Shown: positions 1 through 10,667 of the stretch, piece by piece
Layout: each line of letters opens with the position of its first letter
Numbering within the stretch: position 1 is the stretch's first letter
DNA from: Blattamonas nauphoetae
Taxonomy: Eukaryota > Preaxostyla > Oxymonadida
NCBI GenBank assembly: GCA_033064195.1
Contig: JARBJD010000134.1
Location: 124,001-188,000 of the forward strand
Direction of reading: 5' to 3'
DNA: 64,000 nucleotides
Notes under the pieces: generated by a model
Told to the model about the DNA's origin: nothing
Database searches by the model: none
What the model saw: only the letters and a program-made list of their open reading frames with translations
Made by a program: the position numbers and the translations under genes

Positions 1-416
1 AGAGATCAGAGAGTATTGGAGCGGGGATCAGGCTCTATTCATTATGTGCATGCTTTTTCGACTTTTTTCACCCTTCTCCAGTTGATCAGCCATTTGTTGC
101 AGGATCCATCGAATCAAGCCAAATTCATGCTTTCTCAACTGTATCTCTCATTCTTTCAGTCATCTATTTTCTTTTGAAGTTGAATATATCTGTCGATGGA
201 GAATAGATCTGCACGAATCGTGAAAGACTCTTTGGGTCGACGATCCGAGGCTTGCATGACTTCTCTCTCGCTAAAGCAATGACTAGACTGTCAAAGTGAG
301 AAGTATTGATCATAGACACCGGATCAAACACCAAAGACACGAAATGGCCGAGCCGGAGAAACTCAGATCTGATAGTCAACAGTTATGGGTCACACAAAAT
401 CAATTTTCCCGACACA
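1..416. other. Non-coding leader region
   Basis: I see no gene, RNA fold or repeat that I can support here. It lies upstream of the PB1-domain gene and may hold its promoter. Confidence 0.4.
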
Positions 417-1304
417 ATGAACACTTCTCAAAATCAAGTTATCAAGATCACTTTCTCACCAACTGGTGATACTCGCCGCGTGCAGTTCACAGAAGCCCCG
501 TCGTTCGAAGAACTGGCCGCTCGAATCTCGTCGCTGTTCGACGACTGCTCAATGGCGACTCACCGTCTGACATACATCGACGACGAAGGCGATGCGGTGA
601 CGATCGCCTCGGATGAAGACGTGTACCTCGCGTTCATCACGCAACAGCCAGGGGAGTTCCTGCGCATCACAGTTTCTCCGGTGCCGGCTCAGCGCGAAAG
701 TCGCCCGGAATATTTCTCCGAGTCGATGTGGATGCCGTGGGGACGCAATTTCCGACGCCCTCAGACGTGCCCTCACCACCAAAATGGTCAACAACCCCGA
801 CACGAACACAACCGACCTTCTCGACCGTGGTGGATGCCGATGGGGATGGGATGGGACGAGAATGTGATGAGAGACCAGATTGCGTCGCTTGGGGAAGACT
901 TCAAGAACATGTTCCCTCAAGCATCGGCACCCGAACAGGAACAACAACCACGCACCTGGTTCCCTTTTGCGCAGAAGGAAGACAATCCCAAACCACAGCC
1001 CCAATCGCAGCCCGAGCCTTCTCCAAAGGTGACACCCCAGGCAGAGGTGGAAAAGGAGGAGGAAGCGAAAGAAGACGTGAACGAGATTCCTCAGCCGGCG
1101 CCTCGCGAAGAAGCACCCCAACCAGCGCCCAGTGCTCCAACAGCACCGCAAGCTCCGTTTGGATTTGGGGGGAACGGGGATTGGGCAGGGATGATGCAGC
1201 AGTTTGGGCCGATGATTGAGCAGTTCGCGCCGTTCTTCCAACAGTTCATGCAAAGTCCGGTGGGGCAGAGTTCATCGAATCCCAGGCAGCCGCCAGCGCC
1301 TTAA
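417..1304 (+). CDS. PB1-domain protein with proline-rich tail
   Basis: Encodes 295 residues. Residues about 5-90 form a PB1 domain: the first strand IKITF is followed by a basic RRVQF strand, a SFEELAARISSLF helix and the acidic OPCA-like stretch around YIDDEGDAVTIASDEDVY. PB1 domains make homo- and heterotypic scaffolds (p62, NBR1, MEKK-type kinases). Having both a basic and an acidic face suggests it can form chains. Residues about 110-230 are low-complexity, with His/Pro/Gln-rich and Glu/Pro-rich blocks. The tail is rich in Phe, Gln and Met. No UBA, ZZ or kinase domain is visible, so this is not a complete p62/NBR1 orthologue. The start is the first ATG before the PB1 core; the frame stays open upstream to about 306 without another ATG that fits better. 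No introns are needed. Confidence 0.8.
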   Translation: MNTSQNQVIKITFSPTGDTRRVQFTEAPSFEELAARISSLFDDCSMATHRLTYIDDEGDAVTIASDEDVYLAFITQQPGEFLRITVSPVPAQRESRPEYFSESMWMPWGRNFRRPQTCPHHQNGQQPRHEHNRPSRPWWMPMGMGWDENVMRDQIASLGEDFKNMFPQASAPEQEQQPRTWFPFAQKEDNPKPQPQSQPEPSPKVTPQAEVEKEEEAKEDVNEIPQPAPREEAPQPAPSAPTAPQAPFGFGGNGDWAGMMQQFGPMIEQFAPFFQQFMQSPVGQSSSNPRQPPAP

Positions 1305-2202
1305 TTTAGGAAGAGGGAAGGAGGCATAGTTCACAATCAGCTCATCTCACAACATTCGATTATTCAACGGATTTTGTCAAAAATGCAGTGATAATGTCGA
1401 ATAGAAGAACAATATAATGTTGATTTGACGGAATGAGAGACATGGGTACGACAGAACCCGAGTTGTCCTCGTTTTGTCGGATTCTGTCGATTGTTGATTC
1501 CCAAAGAGGTAGAGACTCGAAATAGCTGCACTCGGAACTCAATACGGTTTAAAACAAGCAGGTTGCATCATATCTGGCTTTGTCAGTGAGGACGATGTGT
1601 GTGGATGATTTCGCCAAGTTTGTTGGATGTCGGAACATTGGGTCGGTTCAAAGATCAGTGTGTTGGAAGAAGATGATGGTCCAGCTCCTGTGGTGCAATG
1701 GCAGCACGTAACAATCAAGATGTTGAGATTCATAGTTCGATTCCATGCAGGAGCCTGTTTTAAACCGTCGCATTGGTACATGCTTTTTTATTCATGTTTG
1801 TGCTTGTATCGGTCAATATTGAACCCATTGTCTGGAAAGAGTCATCTGTTCGAACTGTGGGCAGTCGAGATAAGACTGTGGTTAGCATGGGAGTCACCAA
1901 CTCATCAGCATTTGGTGGACCTGATGTGCAGTCGCAAGAGGGATCAGGTCCGCATGATGTACATGTTGGTTTATTGGCTCATGTGAGGTAAAGAGTCACT
2001 CTTTGCACATATATTCAATGGTTATTGATTGGAAGGGTTTAAAGCTCCAGGAGCGTCTGCAGCAAATTTGAAATGGTTTTTTCGCTCGGATCCATGCGAT
2101 CGTAACTTACCTGTGTTCGTATAGACTTATGGAGCCAAAGAAAGATTTTATGACAATTCCGAACTTATGAAAAAATGATGGGTAGTCTTTGTTTGATCAA
2201 AC
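1305..2202. other. Intergenic region holding a tRNA-like gene
   Basis: No convincing protein gene is present. The open frames here overlap the tRNA-like sequence at 1684-1754 and have no recognisable product. Confidence 0.4.
1684..1754 (+). tRNA. tRNA-like gene, class I fold, apparent anticodon CAA
   Basis: A 71-nt cloverleaf can be drawn: acceptor stem GCTCCTG/CAGGAGC (7 of 7 pairs), D arm GTGC-AATGGCA-GCAC, anticodon arm TAACA-ATCAAGA-TGTTG, 5-nt variable loop AGATT, T loop TTCGATT. The A box TGGTGCAATGG fits the consensus fully and the B box AGTTCGATTCC has one mismatch. The T stem has one mismatched pair. The loop gives anticodon CAA (Leu, codon UUG), yet nuclear tRNA-Leu normally has a long variable arm; the D arm looks more like tRNA-Trp. 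A near-identical copy lies at 34453-34523. It could be a functional tRNA, a pseudogene or a tRNA-derived repeat. A run of four T follows (CTGTTTT). Confidence 0.55.
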
Positions 2203-2895
2203 ATGTCTCAACGTTCGAGTGATATCCCTCTTCTCACTCGCGAATTTATTGATGCACCCCGTTTCTATGTCTCTATCAACACTCGTCCAGTCAACAGCGG
2301 TGACACGAATCGAAGAGTGGGTTGGTTCAATAAACCGACACATGCCATGGTTCACATCCAACCAGTAGATGGTGACTATCTCAATCCCGAGGCTGCTGGA
2401 CTGACAGTTGATTTCAACCCGGAAGGAATCGGATTCTTCCACAGAAGCTTCACGAGCTGCAGCGAAGAAGCTGGGACCGTTGTTGGACAGTCTGGTCTTC
2501 TTCGCTCTCTGAATCTCTTTCTTGACCCCCTTAGGAAATATGGACGTCCTGGACTTAATTATACTGCGATCCGTCACTGGCTTGTTGGACACCAAGATGA
2601 ATACAGCGCCGAAACGTACAGCCTTGTCAACCACAACTGCCAACACTTTGCCCGACACTTCTACAACTTCCTCACCAAGATAAATGAGGACGACCCTGAT
2701 GATCCAGTCGTGATCACACACACCAGAGGTGTGATTGACGCATTGAAGAATGTGGGGTTATTTGTGTTTGGTATGGCGACTGTTGGCGTAGCTTTTGTCA
2801 TTGGAAGTGCTGTCAACGGTATGAGAACCAGTGGAAACTTTGGAGGACAGAAGTCGAATGAGAATAGAAAAGGTTTTTTTGATTATGGGCTATAG
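2203..2895 (+). CDS. Permuted papain-like (PPPDE/LRAT-type) cysteine hydrolase candidate with C-terminal membrane span
   Basis: Encodes 230 residues from ATG 2203 in a single open frame. Residues about 40-52 hold a His-containing strand (KPTHAMVHIQP). Residues about 138-160 hold the motif YSLVNHNCQHFARHFYNF, in which the Cys of NCQHF sits at the start of a helix. A His before the Cys is the order seen in circularly permuted papain folds (PPPDE/DeSI deubiquitinases and LRAT/NlpC relatives). Residues about 190-210 are a hydrophobic span (LFVFGMATVGVAFVIGSAV), so the protein is probably tail-anchored. Substrate is unknown. The assignment rests on the NCxxF motif and fold order rather than on a close family match; a catalytically inactive relative is possible. 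Confidence 0.55.
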   Translation: MSQRSSDIPLLTREFIDAPRFYVSINTRPVNSGDTNRRVGWFNKPTHAMVHIQPVDGDYLNPEAAGLTVDFNPEGIGFFHRSFTSCSEEAGTVVGQSGLLRSLNLFLDPLRKYGRPGLNYTAIRHWLVGHQDEYSAETYSLVNHNCQHFARHFYNFLTKINEDDPDDPVVITHTRGVIDALKNVGLFVFGMATVGVAFVIGSAVNGMRTSGNFGGQKSNENRKGFFDYGL

Positions 2896-3411
2896 ATGTT
2901 TACACTCTTAAATGTTTTTATTTTCTGAGTGTTTTTTGTGAAGAGATCTTCGAATTCGTCTCCATCTCCATCTCCTTCGACTTCATTGCGATATCAACTG
3001 GACTGATGTCTGTGTATGACTCATACGTGTAGTGTCATGAAGGGTGGTCTTGAATGAGGTGTATCACGATGTGCTGTTTGAACTGTGTGCGTTAGATGGG
3101 CATGAGAGATGTGTATGTGTTGATGACATTGGTTTCCACTTCGAAGTTGGGGTGCCAATAGGAGGATGAGGATGTCATGTTCACAAGAGTGCTTTTGAGT
3201 GGGCTTGTTTCGTTTTGGAAGGCATCACCCTCCCCAGCTCCAGCCATTCGTTCCATCCAACTCAAAGAATCTTTCTTCTTCCATCTACAACGCCCCCATC
3301 TCCACAGTTCGATGTGAGTCGTCCATCGGTGTAGTATCTCGTCTGTCAGCCTGCACATCCTTCGTATGACAAAAGAGTGAGGCGAGGAATATCCGATCAG
3401 ACGACCAACGT
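2896..3411. other. Convergent intergenic region
   Basis: This is the 3' flank of the plus-strand gene ending at 2895 and of the minus-strand gene ending at 3412. I see no feature in it. Confidence 0.4.
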
Positions 3412-5572
3412 TCATCTGAGTGCACCCGAATTGAATGTCATTTCGACGCTGAAATCCTCCGCGAAATCAACTATCCCCCAAAGAGTATCCGCCTCGATCC
3501 CCACCACTCGCAGTTCGAAGGCATCGTCCCACCCTTCTTCTCTCAAAAGCGCTTCTCGTCTCTTCTGCCGCTCTCGTTTGTCTTGATTCCATTCAGATGT
3601 TCGGTTCAGCATGCTCTCGAAGAATGTCTCGAAAGTCTCCTCGTTCTCCACCTTGACCATCTGTCGAACTTCCCATTTCACAAGTTCTGAGACAACGTCG
3701 GTGTCGAGTTCGTCGAATCGAAGTTCCATGTCTTTGAGGTGATTGTGGATCATGCAGAGACATCGTTCGAATTCACATTGTTCTTTCTCATCCAAAATGA
3801 GGTTGTCCGAGTTGTGGAAGATGAAGATGAGAAATTGTTTGGCTGGCTCGAACACAGAAACACGAATGAGAGGATATTGTTCGAAGCGTGCTTCTTCATC
3901 GTCTCCACTCGGATCCAACATGCAGCCGATGAACTTGGCGAGTTGGAGAAGAGTTTTGGGCTCCAAAAGAGGAAGAGAATCAAAATCATCTGTTTCAAAC
4001 ATCCTCCCAACAAGATTCGCTGTCATGAACTTCTCCCTCATCCATCCAAACTCGATAACGATGTTCATGGCGGTCATTATCGTGAAATATCTGATTTGAC
4101 AGCCAGGGAACTTGAGAGAGTTGAGAATGAGGTCAGGGAAGGATGGATCGTCGAGGAGACTTGTTTGGAAAGAATATTCGTGGGGATCTGTGATTTTGAA
4201 CGTTAAATAAAGGAAGAAGTTCCACCCAATATTCACAAACAGTTCACATCGACTTCGAAGCTGTTTCAGTGAATCTATAGTTTGCGTGTCACCTCCAGAA
4301 ACCAATGGAGTGGATGGTGAAGAGTCGGAGGGAAGAGAAGTGTTGAGATTGTCGATGTTTCCCAAGTGGTTGAGAATCAAGCGGAGAGCTTCTTTCACAA
4401 GGAGAATAGATTCACGAATTACCGCAGAATCAACCTAAAATGACAAGAAATGATGAAAAGAGTCAAAACATACCTTGTTTGGTGGAGTTTTTTTCAGATG
4501 GAGAATTGATAACTTTATCGAAGAGGTACAGAATATTACGTAGCGTGCGATGAAGAATTGATCTTCAATTGTGAGCTGTGCGTTTGTTGGGATGGTTGAA
4601 GGATCGGTTGGGTGATTCGTTCGGAATTCGGACAAAAATGTTCGGAGTTTCTTTGTCAGCGCGGTCAGGAACGAGAGACCAGAATATTGTTGGTGTGGGG
4701 AAGATGATGGGAATATGGGTGAGGGAAGAAGAGTGAGAGCTGGTAGATCTTGTTCGATGACGGAAAAAAGAACCTCGAGAGAAAAAGAGGCGATTTTGAT
4801 ATTAGGGAAGAGAGAAATCCGAGCTAAAGAGGTGTCAACAACTAGTGGAGGCGACGTTCTCCAGATTTTTCCGAATGTTGAAATGATAAAGTCCTTGTGT
4901 ACGAGAAAGAGCAAGTCGACGGTTTCAGGTTCGTAGAAGAGCGATTCCATGCAAGAACAACACTGAAAATAAAACCAGAAGAACAATGAAATAAACACAC
5001 TGATTCTAATGCAGGGCAGTTTGACCAATCTCCAAACTGGGCGATGATGAAAGAAGGGATTTCAGAGAACAGTGATGATCGAACGAATGATGGTGATTTT
5101 GAATCTGAAAGAAATCAAAACGAACATTCATTATCATCAATAAGAAAACCACAAACAAAGAAGGTCCAGCAATTTCATTAGTTCCACCTGAAAGCGAGAA
5201 TGATCAAAACAGAAAACGCGAGACCAGAAGTCCATGTGAGTGTGTTCCACAACACAATGGAGATAGAAATCGACACCAATCATCAAAAGAGTCATCCGAC
5301 TCACTTTCTGGAACATGTCCAAAACATTAATCGACAAATCGATGAAGAAAACAAGAATGTCGACCAGATGCCACTTTCTGCAACTCTCGGAGTGTGTTGA
5401 CAATAAGATCTTCATCGTCACATTGCAGCACTTTGAGAAGTGAGGAGATGTTTGACTGAGAACAAGAAAGATGAGATGAATCATGAAAACGACGAACTCC
5501 ACCCCAACTGGGTGGACAACTCAAAGCATTCGGTGTGATATCCTCAGTTATGAAAGACTGTCCTGAAATCAT
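3412..5572 (-). CDS. Intron-rich helical-repeat-like protein, function unknown
   Basis: I do not recognise the family. About seven exons can be joined in one frame. Supported junctions on the minus strand include HLKKTPPNK/VDSAV (donor AAG-GTATGT, acceptor TTTTAG, about 4436-4481), CPALES/CCSCM (donor GTGTGT, about 4965), LLDLL/YSKSP (donor GTTTGT, about 5110-5157), HGLL/VELMK (donor GTCTCG, about 5190) and QKVAS/ESESD (donor GTCGAC, about 5320-5380). Near the N terminus a helix pair (NISSLLKVLQ, then DEDLIVNTLRELQ) looks like one armadillo/HEAT repeat. The middle is leucine-rich and helical; the C-terminal third is charged (a run near NEETFETFFESMLNRTSEW). The 5' end is uncertain: an acceptor-like TTTCAG at about 5567 could mean a further upstream exon. 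The start given is the first ATG. Confidence 0.5.
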
Positions 5573-6308
5573 CAAAGTGCGTCTCGAATCTGTTTGTGGC
5601 GTGAGTCTATCAGTAACAATGAAGTATGGGTGTGATCAAAAAAATGCTATTTCCTCCAAGATTTCAATTCATGACACAGTTTCTGGATGGTTTCAAAGGC
5701 GAGAAAATGATGAGAGAATGATGTGATGGGGTGACAATGGAAACAGAAAGGGAACGAGCTCTCGGGTGAGGTGTTGTGAAATGGGAGCGAGCTGACTCCA
5801 AAGTGAATGGACCAATCCATCTTTCGATGAACCAGTCGGTCGTCGAGGAGACACACTCTGTGAGAACGAAAGCATCTGCCCGTCCAGTCTCAACTGAGAA
5901 AGTCTGGACAGACAGGAAAGAAACTGTGAAGAGACGGAAAAGAAGAGTGGCTGATGGAGAAAAGCGAATATCAGGAAGCAGACGCAAAAAGAAGATCGAG
6001 AACGAGCATGAGCTTTCAGTCCAAATTAAAATGATGTTTCTCTTCACAGACGAAAGTAGGACGATGAACGTGCTTCGTGCGAAGATTGAGAGAAAAGTGT
6101 GTGAGAATCAGAAATAGTGCAATGATCGCCGACTGCTTCAGCAATGTGAGTTACTGTGTGTTTCCGAGAAGAGTGGTTGAAGTGTTGGAGTGATTGAGAA
6201 TGTTGTGGAAGACAAAAGAATGATCGGAGTTGATTTTGAAAAAGAGAAAATGAAGACAGTCATTGTCGAATGAACGGCTTCGGGATGGAGATGAGAGAGG
6301 TGAAAGAG
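5573..6308. other. Intergenic region
   Basis: Frames are open on both strands for up to about 125 codons, but with no recognisable domain and no splice pattern that extends the neighbours. I cannot support a gene. Confidence 0.35.
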
Positions 6309-8508
6309 TCAAGCGAAGAAGAGGAGCTGGTTGTTCGCTGTGTCTCTCATCTGGTCAGTGTTCAGTCGTTGACGATCACCATCCACTCCTTGTCCGATCT
6401 CGTCGGGTGCGACGGGAGGGCGGATCGACTTCAAAGAGATCGAGTTCAGTGAAGACAGAATCGTGTCCAGACTCGGTCGGTCGGACGGGTTCAGTTCCAG
6501 ACACTCCAAAATCAGACTTTTCAGATCCTCGTTCATCCCTTCCATGTTCGGACGTGTTCCTGTTCCTGCCATCCGATGAGCGTTGATCCCATCCACCTCT
6601 CCAAACGGAACTTGGCCTGTGTCCACCTCGGCTAGCAGAAGACCCAAGCTAAAAACTGACGCTGCTGGCCCATCCACCTCTCCCTCATTCTTCTCGTCTG
6701 TTTCAGGTGCTTGCCATCGCTGCTCGTCTTCGCGTCGTCGCGATGCTTCTTCTGCTGTGAACTTCCCGAAGTGTTCTCGTCCTCGCATCGTGTTGTGAAC
6801 ATCAAAACGAATCTCCTCTTTCTCGTTCAGCAGAACCACGTGTGGCGAGAGACGAGTCAACACTTCGTGAGATGGCTGAGACTCGGCCAGGTGATTAAGA
6901 GCACTCACAAGTTGAAACACAATCCGCTGCTTCTCGGCCATCGTTGATGTGCGATTCCCATGAAGCTTCTCGTACAGACTCACATACTTCGGTGCTGACG
7001 ACACTTGCGCTCTCTCGTTCATCCCAACCAACACTTCTTCTCCAAAACTCGGTGCGGATGGCAGGTTGTCGTCACGGATTTCTTTCCCATCTCTCTGCTC
7101 TCTCGTCTCACCATGCATCACATTGTGTTCTTTGTCTGTTTCTTCGAACACGAAGGCTGCTGTTCCGAGTGAGTGTTCAGGGAAGATGTCTTCTTTCACA
7201 ATCTCTTCTTCGTTCAGTTCCTGGTTCGTCAGAAGTCCTTCATTCTTCTTCTTCTTTTCGTTTCGTCGTCGACGAGCCAGCAACACAATCACCAACACAA
7301 GAATCAATCCCAACACAACCACTCCACAGATCAGAGGAAGAAGCCATTTCATCATCGCAGTTCCTAGGGCTTTCTTCTCATCCACCAAACTCTTCTTCAA
7401 CACGAACGACGATGAACGAACTCCATCCCCAAACACCAAACATCCACTCAGTTCCGAGTCCACGTTCAGCGTCTTGTTCAGTTCAGAGTGAGAGAGTGTC
7501 AGGATCATTTCTGTTTCGGAGAAGGAGAGTGTGGTGGATGGAGTGAGTGAGACAAGGAGAGGCGTCTTGTTTTGTTTGGATGAGGTCGTTTCTGACACTT
7601 CCAGGAAGAGCGAGCAAGGAATGAAGAGCGAGCCAGCGAGTGTGATCGTCATCGATTTGTTCTTGTTCGTCACCACCGAACTCTTCGAAGCATCCAAAGA
7701 AGGAACAAAGTGAGCTGCTTCCACTTTCGACTCGTTCCGACGAACAACACAATTCTCACTCGACATCCAAAGCGAAGGCGACTCAAACCCGTCTCCGCCA
7801 CTCAGACTCCCGATCCTCATTTCTCCGTCCAGACACCGCAAGTTCCGCCGAGCTGAGGGGAACGACGTGTTGCGGGGGCTGTTTGATTCGAAAGCGGAGG
7901 TGTGAATGGACACGTTGGAGTTCTGGACGAACATGGTGCCATTTGTGAGTGACGAGAAGCGACTCCCTTCGATGTGCACTTTGGTGTCTGTCACAGAAAT
8001 CAATCCCGACGACCACGAGCAGATTTCATTCTTGTCTTCGTATTCATCGTCATTGTTGGTGGAGGACGGGGGAGATTGAGAGGGGCCTTCGAATGTGCAG
8101 CTGATGATTTGAAAGTCTGATCCGTCGGAGATCGAGACGAGCTGGTCAATCGAGATGTTCTGTGTTGTGATCTCTTTAAAGCGGACGGAATCGAAGTGCG
8201 AGGCGATGAATGGTGTTTTGGAGAAAGAGAGTGAGGAGAGTTGGATGTCAGAAATTGTCGTGATTCCTCCTTCACATTCCACAATCGATCCCAACTTCGA
8301 CGTCGTTTCCGAGAATCGAATCGTTTGGAGCGAGAGTTGGGAAGAATGAGATTTGAAGAGCGAGATTTCGGATGAACCAATAACTTTCAGTTCCACGTTG
8401 CTCACATTCATGTGCCCACTCGCCACAGTGAACGGAGAGAGCGTTCGTTCTTCCGTCTCAATCTCTAACAGAAGACTCTCAAAGTGCACAGTGTCCCCTC
8501 CAACTTCA
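6309..8508 (-). pseudogene. C-terminal piece: end of beta-helix, membrane span, degenerate kinase lobe
   Basis: This is the 3' end of the split gene. It begins just after the 9-bp duplication at 8509-8517, followed by about 350 residues of beta-helix. A 22-residue hydrophobic span (LLPLICGVVVLGLILVLVIVLL) is followed by RRRR, and then a cytoplasmic domain with kinase C-lobe features: WQAPE (APE), SVFSLGLLLAEV (helix F) and a C-terminal SDRPSL. The HRD and DFG equivalents are degenerate (LSPHVVLL and FDVHN), so it is a pseudokinase. This beta-helix/membrane/kinase order is known in preaxostylan genomes. The piece itself is one open frame of about 730 codons. Confidence 0.8.
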
Positions 8509-8517
8509 CTGAACCAT

Positions 8518-8635
8518 GGGTATTGCTAGACGCAGTCCGCATAATGACTACAGGCAGTCCGTTTTTTTGACTAGAGGCAGTCCACCGATTGCTACAGGCA
8601 GTCCGCAAATGACTAGAGGCAGTCCGACATTTTCT
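8518..8635. repeat. Left terminal inverted repeat with five GCAGTCC units
   Basis: Five GCAGTCC motifs, most preceded by GACTAGAG or GACTACAG, are spaced about 20-22 bp. They match the right end (10550-10658) in inverted order. Arrays of this kind usually serve as transposase-binding sites. Confidence 0.8.
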
Positions 8636-9048
8636 GGGCTATTATCGAAACTTTTCACTCTTTTACTCGACTTATTTGCACTATTTTGACTCACACACTC
8701 GATAGTGAGCATCACATCACGAATTGATTTAAACTCGACACTTTCCTGTTGATCATGAACTCCTGAAGTGGTTTGATCAACAACATTGTCTTTTGCTCCT
8801 CTGAATACGCCTTCGAATTCTGTTGATGTGGAAATATTCACATCAACATCTCTTATTCGACCTCTCACCTCACTTTCATCCCCCTCTCGGAAGATCTGCA
8901 CAACTGTCAAATCTCTTACAAGAATGATCTTCGAAGAGAAGTAGTATGGAACAACCTGGATAGAAGACGATTTCACACCGATAGCCATCACACTTTCTCT
9001 CAGCAGGATCAGATTGAAAGCGAATCGCACGGCGTCAACTTTATTCAT
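8548..9048 (-). CDS. Small unknown protein inside the 2.1-kb TIR element
   Basis: 166 residues from ATG 9048. The last 25 or so codons run into the left terminal repeat array, which explains the C-terminal repetition of G-L-P blocks. No domain is recognised. It may be an element gene, a captured host exon or a chance frame. Confidence 0.3.
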   Translation of the reverse strand: MNKVDAVRFAFNLILLRESVMAIGVKSSSIQVVPYYFSSKIILVRDLTVVQIFREGDESEVRGRIRDVDVNISTSTEFEGVFRGAKDNVVDQTTSGVHDQQESVEFKSIRDVMLTIECVSQNSANKSSKRVKSFDNSPENVGLPLVICGLPVAIGGLPLVKKTDCL

Positions 9049-9299
9049 TCAGCTCGAGCGCACCTGTCTTTATAACACTGTTCTCTGTGAATGAATCGGT
9101 ATCTTTCATCATTCTTTGTTTCGGAGCGCACCTTTTTTTTCACTCATTCTTGTTCAGAAACGAAGGCATCATCGATCCTACGACGGTCCCGCGCGATTCG
9201 AAAATTCAAGGTTCTATATGTACAATCACCTCCCTGGACTCATGAACAGAATGATCCCACCCGGGTTTATCATTCTTTTGGAGATATCTCTGCCAAACA

Positions 9300-9963
9300 G
9301 ATGTCGAACAGGGGAGTGACAAAGAGTCTCAAATTTTCACAGCGGCAGAAGCAAAAAAATCCAAAGAGGAACTGTACACTGCAGAAGCAGAGTCACGACA
9401 GGCTGTTCAAGCAGTTGTCTTTGCAATTCACGACGATGATGGAGGGAGACCGAAGGGGAATATTTCACAACTCAACCGAGAGGAATACGAATGGATAAGA
9501 AGGGAAAAGGAGGTAAAAATACCGGAAGAAGATCTTGAAAGTCTAAAACAGGGCAAAGAAAGACTGAGATGGGAATCGAAAGAGCAATTGACGGAAGAAG
9601 ATGAAGAGAAGCAGCAGGAGGAAGAAATGAAAGAAGTCAATGAGGAAATGGAAGCCCGGAAGGATTCTGAGGAAGTTTGTTCGTTTCAGGCACGCAAACT
9701 TATCTCCGTTTTTGTCCAAAGGTTCGATCTCATCGATCTCTTTTTTTTCATTGTCATCAATCCAACCTCCTTGAAATTTTCTGAAATACTTCAAATACTC
9801 CTCTCCCATCTCCTTTTCTCATAATTTTCTCATTTACTGTCTTCAGGCGTCCTCTCAACGATCAACACACAAAGCTCATCACGGAATCGAAACGATCCCC
9901 GAACTTGTTCTCAACAATTGGCTTCCTCAACACTATTTTGCGAAAACAAAATCACAAAATTAG
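9300..9963 (+). CDS. Captured or element-borne coiled-coil protein with one intron
   Basis: An open frame from about 9300 gives a charged helical protein (EELYTAEAESRQAV, then IHDDDGGRPKG, then EEYEWIRREKEVKIPEED and a Glu-rich coiled coil). It ends at DSEE with donor GTTTGT at about 9678. An acceptor CTTCAG near 9846 joins it to an exon encoding ASSQRSTHKAHHGIETIPEL and ending at TAG 9961-9963. The GTTTGT donor matches the host gene splice pattern, which argues that this is genic sequence carried by the element. The 5' end is unresolved because the frame is closed by a TGA at about 9257. Function unknown. Confidence 0.35.
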
Positions 9964-10026
9964 CCTGTAAGGTGCTGTAGTCTCTCATCGATCGCTTCCA
10001 AACTCTCTTCGTCAAATGAGCCAAAA

Positions 10027-10197
10027 TGGAAGATATGAGACAGACGCTCCAACCTGCAACTATTCTGAAGGTCAGAGAAAAGCGTATTGCGCGGAAAAGG
10101 GAGATCTATGCGCAGAGAAAGGAAGTGGAGGAGCTGGATGAACTTCACGACAGATCAGAGTCACAAGAAGGTTTTGCCCAAAAGATATCTCTATAAC
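10027..10197 (+). CDS. Short charged helical ORF inside the TIR element
   Basis: 56 residues from an ATG, rich in Arg, Lys and Glu (REKRIARKREIYAQRKEVEE), so probably a single helix. It could be a further exon of the preceding gene. No domain is recognised. Confidence 0.25.
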
Positions 10198-10549
10198 CAT
10201 TTCATCCACCACAAAATCACCCTAATTTGTGAGCATTTATCTTTACAAGAGTCTCAATTCCGAAAATGAGTCGACATTAAAGATCATATGAAATGAGCAC
10301 AATACAAGAATCTTGTAGTGTCAATGAGCCCAAAAATGAGAATATATGATTCGACATCGAGACAAATGATGTGAATAAAAACAATCAGACAGGTATTAAT
10401 TGTGTTGATGGAATATCATTAAATCAGCATTTGTGATCGAATCTAACACCAATTGTGATTTCTTTTCGTCTGAACCGGTGTTCTAGAGTCAATGAAGGCA
10501 GTGAACGATCTGATGATTTAATTTTCATCGCCATTGACGCAAAATAAGC

Positions 10550-10658
10550 CGGACTGCCTCAAGTCATTAGTGGACTGCCTCTAGTAAGGAGCGGACTGCC
10601 CGTAGTCCAAAAAACGGACTGCCCGTAGTCATTATGCGGACTGCGTCTAGCAAAAGCC
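10550..10658. repeat. Right terminal inverted repeat with five GGACTGC units
   Basis: Inverted counterpart of 8518-8635; five GGACTGC motifs with the same spacing and the outer end TCTAGCAAAAGCC. Confidence 0.8.
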
Positions 10659-10667
10659 CTGAACCAT

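Larger units (their letters stand above)
8518..10658. mobile_element. Non-autonomous TIR transposon, 2.1 kb, 9-bp TSD, arrayed terminal repeats
   Basis: Flanked by the direct duplication CTGAACCAT at 8509-8517 and 10659-10667. The ends are inverted: GGGTATTGCTAGACGCAG on the left and GGCTTTTGCTAGACGCAG (reverse complement) on the right. Each end carries five copies of a GCAGTCC motif spaced about 20-22 bp. One TSD copy and removal of the element restores the host reading frame. No transposase is recognisable. TSD length and TIR fit a Mutator-like or Merlin-like element; the family is not settled. Confidence 0.85.

Noticed and set aside
549-1253. Long minus-strand open frame opposite the PB1 gene
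   Set aside because: Arg/Leu-rich shadow of the proline-rich plus-strand coding; no domain.
1684-1754. Calling the tRNA-like gene a confident tRNA-Leu(CAA)
   Set aside because: Short variable loop, C at the discriminator position and a T-stem mismatch; isotype left open.
5664-6117. Protein genes on either strand between 5.6 and 6.1 kb
   Set aside because: Overlapping open frames with low-complexity composition and no splice or domain support.
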